Shown here one piece after another: positions 1 to 7,617 of a stretch of 13,353 nucleotides of DNA. The notes below the pieces were generated by a model that worked only from the letters and a program-made list of their open reading frames with translations, had not been told where the DNA came from and searched no databases. A program made the position numbers and the translations under genes. Source of the stretch: Gammaproteobacteria bacterium (GTDB taxonomy: Bacteria > Pseudomonadota > Gammaproteobacteria > UBA6429); the NCBI GenBank assembly GCA_003232015.1, contig QIKU01000136.1:1-13353 (forward strand). Reading direction: 5' to 3'. Within the stretch, counting starts at the first letter, position 1. Each line of letters begins with the position of its first letter.

Positions 1-138
1 TTCATCACACATCCTGATAAGCTATTAGCTAAACAGCTTACCGAGAAAGATACAAGCCCGGATGGAATAAAATGCAATCCGGGAAGCAGCCTTAATCTTC
101 CCGGATTTCGCTTCGTTGCATCCGGGCTACGTACTTAA
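1..138 (+). CDS. Possible 3' end of a truncated gene running into a REP-like repeat
   Basis: Frame 1 is open from the first base to a TAA at 136-138, giving 45 codons. The first 18 or so residues (beginning FITHPDKLLAKQLTEKD) look like ordinary soluble protein. The rest (about residues 19-45) is simply the translation of the inverted repeat pair at 53-130. This would be a gene whose 5' part lies outside the window and whose C-terminus has been extended by a repeat that replaced the original stop. No family can be recognised from so short a piece. The alternative is that the whole stretch is non-coding and open by chance. The other rightward frames close early, which mildly favours coding. Confidence 0.3.
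   Translation, partial: FITHPDKLLAKQLTEKDTSPDGIKCNPGSSLNLPGFRFVASGLRT
53..130. repeat. Inverted pair of REP-like hairpins (BIME-like)
   Basis: Two 34-base units face each other, one at 53-86 on the plus strand and one at 130-97 on the minus strand. They match at about 26 of 34 positions. Each unit starts with an AGCCCGGAT-type arm and ends with an ATCCGGGAAG arm, so each can fold into its own hairpin. The whole stretch can also form one large cruciform. The minus-strand unit begins GTAG, the hallmark of REP elements mobilised by RAYT (REP-associated tyrosine transposase) proteins. Similar GTAGCCCGGAT...ATCCGGG repeats are scattered through many proteobacterial genomes. No transposase gene is visible here, so this would be a non-autonomous copy. 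It lies between the ends of converging genes, the usual site for such elements. Confidence 0.75.
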
Positions 139-139
139 C

Positions 140-157
140 TCCCTAACTGCTTAGGGA
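140..157. terminator. Perfect 7-bp stem-loop between gene ends
   Basis: TCCCTAA at 140-146 pairs perfectly with TTAGGGA at 151-157 around a CTGC loop. It lies just after the stop of the possible rightward gene (136-138) and 32 bases beyond the stop of the leftward GIY-YIG gene (190-192), which is where a bidirectional terminator would be expected. There is no good run of T on either side, so termination is not assured. It could equally be part of the neighbouring repeat cluster. Confidence 0.35.
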
Positions 158-189
158 TTGGGAACAGTTATTTAGGTGGTTAATTGCTA

Positions 190-465
190 TCAGCTAAAGA
201 GCGCTTCTTTGTTGCCGCGCTTTAATTTTTTAATCGCCACTTCACGTTTGGCTGCGAGAGAGCGAGAGTTTAATTTTTCCTGATAAACGACTTTTACAGG
301 TCGACGTACTCGGGTGTATTTTGCGGCCAGCTTATTATTGTGATTGTGTTCGTTAATTCGGCGTTCAACATCCGTTGTTATGCCGGTGTATAAGCTGTTG
401 TCGGCACACTTTAAAATATAGACATACCATGCAGACTTGTTAGTCACTTGAACCAGGCCAGACAT
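190..465 (-). CDS. Small GIY-YIG domain protein (UPF0213/YhbQ-like)
   Basis: This 91-residue protein is a single GIY-YIG nuclease-fold domain. The first strand carries the variant GIY motif (WYVYILKC, about residues 13-20) and is followed by the YIG-equivalent LYTGIT (about 25-30). Next come the conserved arginine helix (ERRINEHN, about 34-41) and the KYTRVRRPVKVVYQE segment typical of the YhbQ/UPF0213 family. Length fits that family, whose members are usually 80-100 residues. YhbQ-type proteins are thought to act on DNA, but their cellular role is poorly defined, so no specific substrate is assigned. The ATG at 465 lies 26 bases inside the 3' end of ubiB, which suggests coupled expression. 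No Shine-Dalgarno sequence is seen before it. A GTG at 447 is a possible shorter start. Confidence 0.9.
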   Translation of the reverse strand: MSGLVQVTNKSAWYVYILKCADNSLYTGITTDVERRINEHNHNNKLAAKYTRVRRPVKVVYQEKLNSRSLAAKREVAIKKLKRGNKEALFS

Positions 466-2122
466 TAATTAACATAATAATACCCAGCGCGCCTAGAGCC
501 CATGTTGCAAGGGGTATATCTTCAATCATAAATTTACCGTAACCATCTAATGCGAAAATAACACTGGCACCAATAATTAAGCTGCTACTAACAATGGCAA
601 TAAAAGTACGTTGATTATTTTTCTGTATAGTTCTTTTTATTTCTTTCATTTGTTGTGGTGACAGTTGCGTGGTGAGCTTGCCTTCTTTTGCCTGCTTTAA
701 TACATCATGCACTAAAGCGGGTAGTTGTGGCATTTGTTCAAGCCACAGTGGGAAGTTATCTTGAAACTGCTTAAAGATAGCTTTTGGGCCAATTTGGGTG
801 TGCATCCATTTTTCAAGAAAAGGTTTGGCAGTTTGCCACAAGTCCAGATCAGGATAAAGTTGCCGTCCCAACCCTTCTATATTTAACAAGGTTTTTTGTA
901 ACAGGATAAGCTGAGGCTGCACGGTAATATCGAATTCACGTGCAGTATTAAATAAGCCAAGCAAAACCTGTGCAAACGATATTTCTTTTAATGGCTTGTT
1001 AAAAATGGGTTCACACACAGTACGAATAGCGGCTTCAAATTCTTCAATGTGTGTATCATGACCGACCCAGCCGGAGTTAATATGCAATTCTGCAACGCGT
1101 CGGTAATCGTGATTAAAAAAAGCTAAAAAGTTTTCGGCCAGATAGCGTTGGTCATTCTTTGTGAGGGTTCCCATAATGCCAAAATCAACTGCAATATACT
1201 GGCCTTTAACCTGTGCAGGTGTTTGCTGATCTTTTGCTGCAACAAAAATATTTCCCGGGTGCATATCGGCATGAAAGAAACTGTCACGAAAAACCTGGGT
1301 AAAGAAAATTTCGACACCGTGTTCAGCGAGCCGCTTAAAGTCGATGTTATGTTGTTTTAAGCTGTCGGTATGGGATACAGGAATGCCATGGATACGTTCC
1401 ATCACCATTACGTTCTGGCGAGTGTAGTCCCAGTGTATTTCAGGAATGTATAGCAGGCTGGAATCTTTAAAGTTACTTCTTAACTGGGTTGCATTGGCGG
1501 CTTCACGCATTAAGTTAAGTTCGTTGAGTATGGTTTTTTCATATTCAGCCACAATTTCAACCGGGCGTAATTTTTTACCAAGTGACCAGTAGCGTTCTAT
1601 TTTTCTGGCAATACTGTAAAGAATGGCCACGTCACGTTTAATGAGCGGCATAATGTCGGGGCGTAAAATTTTAACCACCACTTCTTCACCGCTGTGGAGT
1701 TTTGCAGCATGGACCTGGGCAATGGAGGCCGATGCAAAAGGGGTGTGGCTGAATTCTGCAAAAACGTCATTTGGTGATTGCTGGTAGGTTTTTTCTAAAA
1801 TAGCCAGCGCAATGCTATCAGCAAAGGGCGGGACCTGATCCTGTAGTTTGGCAAGTTCAATAGCAATGTCTTCAGGTAGCAAGTCTTTACGAGTGGACAA
1901 TATTTGCCCGAATTTAATAAAGATAGGGCCTAAATCTTCCAGTGCGCGGCGGATACGCAAACCACGCGTGGCTTCAGGGCGTTGCATCCAGAGCCAGGGT
2001 AGCACCCAACGTAAAAAACGCAGTGGTCGGAAAAGATGGGTGGCAAGGATTAAATCATCCAGACCGTGGCGCATTAAAACCCAGCTAATGGTGATAAGGC
2101 GTTGTGTTTTTTGTAAATACAT
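440..2122 (-). CDS. ubiB: UbiB, ABC1/ADCK-family kinase-like protein of ubiquinone biosynthesis
   Basis: The 560-residue product has the full set of UbiB (protein-kinase-like) hallmarks. They are the KxGQ motif (KFGQ, residues 70-73), an alanine/serine-rich nucleotide loop (ASASIAQVH, 130-138), the VVK lysine (151), the ExN motif after it (E201, N203), HADMHPGN (284-291) and the DFG metal-binding motif (313-315). Two hydrophobic helices near the C-terminus (about 506-525 and 537-554) would anchor it in the inner membrane, as known for the family. UbiB supports aerobic ubiquinone synthesis, probably as an ATPase that helps extract or organise lipid intermediates, not as a protein kinase. The start at 2122 agrees with the family N-terminus (RLITISWVLMRHGLDDLI), although no Shine-Dalgarno is visible. 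The common partners ubiE and ubiJ are not adjacent here; the downstream neighbour is a GIY-YIG gene. Confidence 0.95.
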   Translation of the reverse strand: MYLQKTQRLITISWVLMRHGLDDLILATHLFRPLRFLRWVLPWLWMQRPEATRGLRIRRALEDLGPIFIKFGQILSTRKDLLPEDIAIELAKLQDQVPPFADSIALAILEKTYQQSPNDVFAEFSHTPFASASIAQVHAAKLHSGEEVVVKILRPDIMPLIKRDVAILYSIARKIERYWSLGKKLRPVEIVAEYEKTILNELNLMREAANATQLRSNFKDSSLLYIPEIHWDYTRQNVMVMERIHGIPVSHTDSLKQHNIDFKRLAEHGVEIFFTQVFRDSFFHADMHPGNIFVAAKDQQTPAQVKGQYIAVDFGIMGTLTKNDQRYLAENFLAFFNHDYRRVAELHINSGWVGHDTHIEEFEAAIRTVCEPIFNKPLKEISFAQVLLGLFNTAREFDITVQPQLILLQKTLLNIEGLGRQLYPDLDLWQTAKPFLEKWMHTQIGPKAIFKQFQDNFPLWLEQMPQLPALVHDVLKQAKEGKLTTQLSPQQMKEIKRTIQKNNQRTFIAIVSSSLIIGASVIFALDGYGKFMIEDIPLATWALGALGIIMLINVWPGSSD

Positions 2123-2242
2123 TCAATTATTTTGCCAAGGATACCAGGAGGATACGTGCTTGAATTGTAAAGCTTTTCTGCATCAAAAGGCCAGTGTTTA
2201 GTGTGCTTTACGGCGATGGATAAGTATGCCGCCTAATTTTAG

Positions 2243-3145
2243 CTAGTATTCCCGCAATAAGCGAATAAAGCTTTCGGCAACATGGTGATCCAGGCTGGCG
2301 CGGTTACGCGCAATCCACAGGGTGCGTTTAATGTTGAGATTGTTTACCCGAATGTGGAACAGCTCGGCTTTGGCAACATATTTTTCAACGATAAAACGCG
2401 GTAAAAAGCTGGCATGGCTGCCGCGGAGTAATATTTCAACGATGGCATCCGTTGAGCCGACTTCCATTTTAATGTTGAGATTGGTAATGCCGATATTTTG
2501 CAATGCCTCATCGGTGGTTTCACGCACTGCCGCCTGACGTTCGCGCAGCACATAACTAAATTGTTCGAGTTGCTGTATTTCGATGGCTTTTATATTGGCG
2601 CGTGCTAATGGGTGGCGCGGGCCAACGGTGAGCCATAATTCATCTTCGAGCCATTTTTGTACTAATATATCAGGATGATCGGGCGCATTTTCCATAATCG
2701 CCAGGTCGGCAAGGCCGGTTACCAGCCGGGTCTGGATGCCCTTTGAGTAGCCAAGCCGGTTGCTGATTTTGTACTGCGGTAAGCGCTCGCTGAATTGTAC
2801 CAGCAGCTCTGGTAAAAAATGGTCGCCGATGGAATAGGTTGCTTCCAGGCGGAGTAAATTTGTGCCACCCGCCAGGCTTTGTAAATCTTCGGTGAGTAGC
2901 GTGTTGCGATCCAGTGTTTGCACCGCGAAGGTATAGACTTTTTCACCCGGTGCGGTCAATCGCAGGCGGCCTGCAACGCGTTCCATTAAGGTGGCACAAT
3001 AACAGGCATCGAGCGCACGCAAGCGTTTGGTAACGGCAGGTTGGCCGATGGATAAAATAGCGGCAGCACTGGACACGCCACCATGTTCAACAACGGCACG
3101 AAGGGCTGCCAGCCCGGAGAGATCCGGTAGTTTTTTATATTCCAT
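2243..3145 (-). CDS. LysR-type transcriptional regulator divergent from the SulP transporter
   Basis: The protein has 300 residues, the usual LysR length. The N-terminal winged helix-turn-helix spans about residues 10-68, with the recognition region SSAAAILSIGQPAVTKRLRA around 25-44. A linker helix follows, then a periplasmic-binding-protein-like effector domain (about 95-300). The start of that domain (RLEATYSIGDHFLPELL, about 99-115) resembles the CysL/CbbR-like branch of the family. The effector cannot be deduced. Divergence from the SulP gene, with a shared 240-base control region, suggests that it regulates that transporter and itself; this is inference from arrangement. The ATG at 3145 fits the family N-terminus, but the preceding bases (TTCCTTT on the coding strand) contain no Shine-Dalgarno. 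The predicted promoter lies so close that the message may be almost leaderless. Confidence 0.93.
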   Translation of the reverse strand: MEYKKLPDLSGLAALRAVVEHGGVSSAAAILSIGQPAVTKRLRALDACYCATLMERVAGRLRLTAPGEKVYTFAVQTLDRNTLLTEDLQSLAGGTNLLRLEATYSIGDHFLPELLVQFSERLPQYKISNRLGYSKGIQTRLVTGLADLAIMENAPDHPDILVQKWLEDELWLTVGPRHPLARANIKAIEIQQLEQFSYVLRERQAAVRETTDEALQNIGITNLNIKMEVGSTDAIVEILLRGSHASFLPRFIVEKYVAKAELFHIRVNNLNIKRTLWIARNRASLDHHVAESFIRLLREY

Positions 3146-3156
3146 AAAGGAATGTT

Positions 3157-3184
3157 AGTGTAATGATCTTCAATTGTCAGTCAA
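3157..3184 (-). promoter_or_regulatory. Predicted sigma-70 promoter of the lysR gene
   Basis: On the minus strand, TTGACT (3184-3179) and TACACT (3162-3157) are separated by 16 bases. A start about 7 bases further on would fall near 3150, only about 5 bases before the ATG at 3145. That fits the missing Shine-Dalgarno but would be unusual. The -35 boxes of this promoter and the opposite sulP promoter overlap at about 3174-3184, so the two promoters may compete for polymerase. Confidence 0.45.
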
Positions 3185-3201
3185 GTGGAAAAGTGTATAA
3201 T
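3174..3201 (+). promoter_or_regulatory. Predicted sigma-70 promoter of the SulP gene
   Basis: TTGTCA (3174-3179) and a perfect TATAAT (3196-3201) are spaced by 16 bases on the plus strand. This is the best promoter match in the intergenic region. It predicts a transcription start near 3208 and an untranslated leader of roughly 180 bases before the ATG at 3386. The -10 box lies wholly inside the palindrome at 3193-3207, so a protein bound there would directly affect polymerase access. Confidence 0.6.
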
Positions 3202-3207
3202 GTACAC
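3193..3207. promoter_or_regulatory. Palindromic T-N11-A site, candidate LysR operator
   Basis: GTGTA (3193-3197) and TACAC (3203-3207) form a perfect inverted repeat around TAATG. It contains T-N11-A (T3194 to A3206), the classical core of LysR-family binding sites. It lies between the divergent lysR and SulP genes and covers the predicted SulP -10 box. Its centre is about 55 bases upstream of the lysR ATG. Known LysR regulators often bind such sites upstream of the divergent target; binding over the -10 would more simply mean repression. That this particular regulator binds here is inferred. Confidence 0.5.
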
Positions 3208-3375
3208 AATATTATCCCTGTTTCATTAGCCTTATGAAATATTCGATATTTTTCTGCTATTTATTCTAGTGTGTATTAGATGTTATAGATATTCTGATTA
3301 GGAATTATCTTGAGTCTATTCTGCTGCGGTTGGCGTGAATGGCTTTCTATTGCTACTATTTTTGAATTAACGCAT

Positions 3376-3379
3376 GAGG
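3376..3379 (+). promoter_or_regulatory. Shine-Dalgarno that decides the SulP start
   Basis: GAGG at 3376-3379 stands 6 bases before the ATG at 3386. The in-frame ATG at 3374 has no comparable element before it and overlaps this one, so 3386 is preferred. Confidence 0.6.
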
Positions 3380-3385
3380 TATAGC

Positions 3386-5116
3386 ATGTCGCTGGCAAGG
3401 TTTTTCCCCTTTTTAAGCTGGTTCCGCTTAGTCACTAAAGACACGATAAAAGCTGATTTAATTGCTGGTTTTACCGGTGCGGTTATCGTGCTGCCACAGG
3501 GTGTGGCGTTTGCTGCCATTGCGGGTTTGCCCCCGGAATATGGTTTATACACGGCGATGATTACACCGATTATTGCGGCCTTGTTTGGTTCATCACGGCA
3601 TTTGATTTCCGGCCCCACCACGGCTATTTCCATTGTGTTGTTTTCGACGGTTAGCCAGTATGCCGAACCTGGTTCACCTGAATTTATTTCGCTGGTGCTG
3701 ACGGTTACTTTTCTGGCCGGCGTGTATCAACTGGGTTTTGGGATTGCACGCCTGGGGAGCCTGGTTAATTTTGTTTCGCATACCGTTATTATTGGTTTTA
3801 CTGCGGGTGCGGCACTTTTAATTGTGACCAGCCAGATTAAGCATGTGCTGGGTGTTGAAGTGCCACGTGGCGAATCGTTTATTCATACCTGGGGTGATGT
3901 TTTCTCGCAATTGGGTAGCATCAATGAGTATGTTTTTTTTATTGCGACGGCCACACTTATTATTGCGTTAATGATGAAACGTTATTTGCCGCGCTGGCCC
4001 CATCTTTTAATTGCGCTGGTTGCGGGTAGCTTTTTAGCTCTAATGTTTAATACGCAGGAAACGGGCATTATGTTGGTGGGTGAGATCCCGGCGCATCTTC
4101 CGCCACTGTCAATGCCTGACTTTTCGTACGCAACAATCAAGCAGCTTGCTCCGGGGGCTTTTGCTGTTGCTTTGCTGGGTTTAATTGAAGCGGTGTCCAT
4201 TAGCCGTGCGGTGGCGGCTAAATCAAATCAGCGTATTGATTCCAACCAGGAATTTGTGGGTCAGGGGCTATCCAATATTGTGGGCAGCTTTTTCTCCAGC
4301 TACGCGGGTTCAGGCTCGTTTACCCGTTCCGGTATTAACTATGCGGCGGGTGCAAAAACGCCTATGTCGGCTATTTTTGCCGCGGTTATGTTGATGCTTA
4401 TTGTTGTGCTTATTGCGCCTTTAACCGCCTATTTGCCGGTTGCCGCAATGGGGGGGGTTATTTTAATTGTTGCTTATAACTTAATTGACTTTAAACATAT
4501 TCGGTTAATTCTAAAAAACAGCAAGTCTGAGTCTTCAATTTTAATCGCAACCTTTCTTGCAACCCTGTTTCTTGATCTGGAATTTGCGATTTATATGGGT
4601 GTACTGCTATCGTTGGTTTTATTTTTGGCAAAAACATCAACCCCAAATATTCCAACACTTGGCATTGATTTTGACGAAATCGAAAACAAGCGCACGTTGG
4701 TGAATATTCAAAAGAAGCCGGTTAAACAGTGCCCGCAACTAAAAATTATTCGTGTGGACATGTCGGTTTATTTTGGTTCACTCAATCATATTCAAAACCG
4801 AATTCATCAAATTTCTGAAAATGAACGGATTTATACGATTCTAATTATAGGTTCAAGGATGAACTTTCTTGATTTAAGCGGTGCAGAAATGCTGGTACAG
4901 GAGCATCGGCGCTTAAAGAAACTCGGTGGTGGTTTATACTTCTGTGATTTAAATGGGGAAGTTTATGAGTTTGCAGCAAGAACGTGTTTTATTAGTCATA
5001 TTGGAAACCATCATTTCTTTGACTCGAAAAAAGAAGCAATCAGTGCGATTTATCATATTTTAGATCGGGATATTTGCCAAACTTGTCAGCAGCTTGCTTT
5101 TCGGGAATGTAATTAA
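3386..5116 (+). CDS. SulP-family anion transporter with C-terminal STAS domain
   Basis: From the ATG at 3386 the protein has 576 residues. The membrane domain (about 20-415) contains the SulP signature around residues 36-82, including PQGVAFAAIAGLPPEYGLYT and the downstream SGPTTAIS. A second conserved stretch follows (NIVGSFFSSYAGSGSFTRSG, 297-316). A cytoplasmic STAS domain occupies about 450-560, with LDLSGAEML at 495-503. The family moves sulfate, bicarbonate or other anions, usually with sodium or protons; the substrate here cannot be fixed from sequence. After the STAS domain comes a short cysteine-bearing tail, C564-x-x-C567 with C575. The gene diverges from a LysR regulator that probably controls it, and it converges on hemY with about 20 bases between the stops. 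An alternative start at 3374 would add four residues. Confidence 0.93.
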   Translation: MSLARFFPFLSWFRLVTKDTIKADLIAGFTGAVIVLPQGVAFAAIAGLPPEYGLYTAMITPIIAALFGSSRHLISGPTTAISIVLFSTVSQYAEPGSPEFISLVLTVTFLAGVYQLGFGIARLGSLVNFVSHTVIIGFTAGAALLIVTSQIKHVLGVEVPRGESFIHTWGDVFSQLGSINEYVFFIATATLIIALMMKRYLPRWPHLLIALVAGSFLALMFNTQETGIMLVGEIPAHLPPLSMPDFSYATIKQLAPGAFAVALLGLIEAVSISRAVAAKSNQRIDSNQEFVGQGLSNIVGSFFSSYAGSGSFTRSGINYAAGAKTPMSAIFAAVMLMLIVVLIAPLTAYLPVAAMGGVILIVAYNLIDFKHIRLILKNSKSESSILIATFLATLFLDLEFAIYMGVLLSLVLFLAKTSTPNIPTLGIDFDEIENKRTLVNIQKKPVKQCPQLKIIRVDMSVYFGSLNHIQNRIHQISENERIYTILIIGSRMNFLDLSGAEMLVQEHRRLKKLGGGLYFCDLNGEVYEFAARTCFISHIGNHHFFDSKKEAISAIYHILDRDICQTCQQLAFRECN

Positions 5117-5136
5117 CCTGAGATTATGAAAAGTTT

Positions 5137-6357
5137 TTATACAGGCAAGTTTTGATAAGAAAAACAACGTTCAGACAGCAGCAAGCCTTGCTTGAAATAA
5201 TCACTCGCTTTTTCAAACTCACCAAGTTGCTCCATTAGCTCGCCGAGTTCTTTATATGTTTCTGGCATTGGCGTAATGCCAAGGCTAGCTTCAAAGTAGG
5301 CTTGTGCTTTACCCCATAATTTCTGTGTTAAACATAAACGCCCCAGTGTTAGTAGCAGCACTGGATTTTGTCCGTGCTGCTTGGTGAGGTTTTCAGCAAA
5401 GTCGAGTTGTTGCTGGCTCTGGGTTGCTTTTGCAAGGCCATACAAGTAGACAAAGGCTGTTAGCCATTGATGTTTTATTGCCGTTCGTAGCAATGCTTCG
5501 GCAATATCATCTTGCTTTAACTGAATAAGTTGCTGGCTGTAATCTAAAATAAGATCGGCATCATTTTTAAGTTCTTTTGGCAAGGATTGCCATGTTGCAA
5601 TAAAATGCTCCGGGTTGTTATTTGTTTTTGCGACCTTGGCTGCCTTTTTTAATAATGCCTGAAAAACAATTTTTTGCAGACGATACAGCTCTGTTTGGCT
5701 AACCACTTTATACTTTTTAAGGTCAGTCAATAAATCTTTTAATTCCTGCCAGCTATTTAATTTTTCGTAGAGTTGCGCCAACAGATTTAATACATGGCTG
5801 TGTTTAGGAGAAATGGATCGTAAATGCACAAGTGTGGCGAGCGACTGTTCGAGTTGCCCGTGTGCTAACTGTAATTCTGCCTGAGTCAGTTCCACCGCAA
5901 AGTCTGCATCGGGCATGCTTTTATGTGCCATTGAAAGGTAATGGTCTCGGCGTTCGGGTTCATTTAATTTTTGTGCTGCGCGAGCTGCTGATAAATAATT
6001 CAGTAGCGGCGTTTCTGTGTTATCAATATTCTTGATTAAGGCTTTTTCCGCTTTTTTCCATTGTCCCTGCGCCAGAGCGATTAGCCCCTGTCTGGATGTT
6101 TTATGCGCTTTTACTTTTTTTGAGCGGCGGCGATGTTGTTTAATGACATCCGGCAAGGACCATGTTTGTTTTATGCTACGTAAAATAAAGGCAACTAATA
6201 AATATAAACTGATTTGTAAAACAATAAACAGTGACAGTGACATTTCAATCGTGGTGTGGCCGCGGCCAATTAAAACATAGCCATTATCCTGGTAGGCAAT
6301 AATACCCAGTATGGCGGCAAGAATAAGAATAATTAAAAAAGCAAAAAGTGTTTTCAT
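5137..6357 (-). CDS. hemY: HemY, membrane-anchored TPR protein of the heme cluster
   Basis: The 406-residue protein begins with two membrane helices (about 4-22 and 41-60). The short segment between them carries the DNGYVLIGRGHTTIEMSL motif typical of the HemY N-terminal domain. The remainder is alpha-helical with TPR-like repeats, clearest at about 355-397 (KAQAYFEASLGITP... then ...FEKASDYFKQGL). This is the proteobacterial HemY of the hemCDXY cluster, not the Bacillus protoporphyrinogen oxidase of the same name. It is thought to organise late tetrapyrrole steps or product transfer at the membrane, but its precise activity is unsettled. It follows hemX with only two bases between stop and start and has no Shine-Dalgarno, which points to translational coupling. 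It is the last gene of the operon. Confidence 0.93.
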   Translation of the reverse strand: MKTLFAFLIILILAAILGIIAYQDNGYVLIGRGHTTIEMSLSLFIVLQISLYLLVAFILRSIKQTWSLPDVIKQHRRRSKKVKAHKTSRQGLIALAQGQWKKAEKALIKNIDNTETPLLNYLSAARAAQKLNEPERRDHYLSMAHKSMPDADFAVELTQAELQLAHGQLEQSLATLVHLRSISPKHSHVLNLLAQLYEKLNSWQELKDLLTDLKKYKVVSQTELYRLQKIVFQALLKKAAKVAKTNNNPEHFIATWQSLPKELKNDADLILDYSQQLIQLKQDDIAEALLRTAIKHQWLTAFVYLYGLAKATQSQQQLDFAENLTKQHGQNPVLLLTLGRLCLTQKLWGKAQAYFEASLGITPMPETYKELGELMEQLGEFEKASDYFKQGLLLSERCFSYQNLPV

Positions 6358-6359
6358 AA

Positions 6360-7604
6360 TTAAATAGTAGAGTCGTTATTTTCTTTAGCTGCTGGCTTAA
6401 TGTACGGTGTTTCCCCGTCTGTTTTTTCAGGTTTTCCAACCTGAGTTTTATTCTTTGCAGCGGGCTTTTCATTTGTGGTTTCTTTTTTCTGTGGTCTGGG
6501 TTTTTCTGGGTTGCTTTTCTGGATGTTATTCTTTTGCATAGACTTCTTAACGCCCGACTTTGTTTTTGCTGGTTTACTCTTGCCTGAGTTAAGCAGTTGT
6601 ACTTTAGTCAGGGTGCTGGAAATATCCGGCAATGTAACATTTAGTTTGGCCTGCGCCAGTTCGGCTAAACTTTTATTAATCGATTCTGACAGTGAATTTT
6701 GGTTATTAAAATAACGCTTAATCCATTGTTGTGCTTGTTGAATACGGTCTTTATAAATAATCGGCTGGTTATTAAGTAAGGCCAGACGAGCCTGTTCCAG
6801 TTGTAATTTTAAATTTTGTACAAGGAAAAAGCGATGCTCGGGTGAGAGCAACGGTTGAATGCGTTCATTATGTCTTTGAATCTGAAACAGTTTTAACAGG
6901 TCTTGCCAGATAGCGGCCGGTATTTTTCGCCAGCCATCGGCCTGACTTAACTGTGTTTCCTGCTGATTTTTTTTCTCGATGGTTTTTGGGTCGGGTGTTT
7001 TTAAGGGCAAGGCTTCGATTTGCTTTTGTAGGGTATTTAACTTGAGTGAGAGACCAACAATATCAATAATGGGTGTACTATTTAATTGTTGTATATCAAA
7101 AGCCAGCGCCTGCCGTAATGGAATAAAGCGTGGGTTGCCAACTTCACGCAGGCGGTCGTCGGCTGCACGTAATGCGCGAATACTGGTGGCAACATCACGG
7201 ACTAAAACCAGACGGTGGTTAGCGAGTTTAATCAGATATTCAGCTTCAGCTATCAACCAGTCGCGCCGGCTATGCTGGTTCTGTTTTAAAAATGCAGTAA
7301 TGGTTTCTTTAAGGGTATTTAGTTCCTGGTTCTGTTTTAGTGTGTTTTGCTGCAGTTGTTTCTGCACCTGCTCACTTACTTGTGCTTGCTGACGTTGTAG
7401 TTGTTTTAGCTGCTGTTGTTGCGCTGCAATAAGTGATTGCTGCTGGCTGATTTTCTGCCAGCCGGTATAGCTAACAAAACCGGTAGCGATAATAATCAAC
7501 ACGGATAAAAGACTGTTTAAGTTTAAAAAAGTGGAACCCGCTTTTTTATGTTTTTTTACTTTATGCGAGGTCGCTTCTTTTTGAGTATTTTCTTGTTTAT
7601 TCAA
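6360..7604 (-). CDS. hemX: HemX, single-pass coiled-coil protein of the heme cluster
   Basis: The protein has 414 residues. A lysine-rich cytoplasmic N-terminus leads into one membrane helix (about 29-48) and then a glutamine-rich coiled coil (about 52-92). The conserved HemX core follows, recognisable at about 115-155 (DWLIAEAEYLIKLANHRLVL and the ALRAADDRLREVGNP segment). From about residue 340 the tail is rich in Lys, Pro, Asn and Thr and looks disordered. HemX is often labelled a uroporphyrinogen-III methyltransferase, but nothing of a SAM-dependent methylase is visible; a scaffolding role in tetrapyrrole synthesis is more likely. The start is a TTG at 7604, with AGGA (7616-7613 on the minus strand) 8 bases before it. 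No ATG occurs until late in the frame, so a non-ATG start is required. Confidence 0.92.
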   Translation of the reverse strand: MNKQENTQKEATSHKVKKHKKAGSTFLNLNSLLSVLIIIATGFVSYTGWQKISQQQSLIAAQQQQLKQLQRQQAQVSEQVQKQLQQNTLKQNQELNTLKETITAFLKQNQHSRRDWLIAEAEYLIKLANHRLVLVRDVATSIRALRAADDRLREVGNPRFIPLRQALAFDIQQLNSTPIIDIVGLSLKLNTLQKQIEALPLKTPDPKTIEKKNQQETQLSQADGWRKIPAAIWQDLLKLFQIQRHNERIQPLLSPEHRFFLVQNLKLQLEQARLALLNNQPIIYKDRIQQAQQWIKRYFNNQNSLSESINKSLAELAQAKLNVTLPDISSTLTKVQLLNSGKSKPAKTKSGVKKSMQKNNIQKSNPEKPRPQKKETTNEKPAAKNKTQVGKPEKTDGETPYIKPAAKENNDSTI

Positions 7605-7612
7605 CCGTCGTG

Positions 7613-7616
7613 TCCT
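7613..7616 (-). promoter_or_regulatory. Shine-Dalgarno supporting the TTG start of hemX
   Basis: AGGA on the minus strand lies 8 bases before the TTG at 7604 and immediately after the hemD stop (7620-7618). It supports reinitiation from hemD into hemX. Confidence 0.55.
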
Positions 7617-7617
7617 G

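Noticed and set aside
5117..5136. Terminator between SulP and hemY
   Set aside because: The gap is only about 20 bases. No stem with adequate pairing and T-run was found on either strand.
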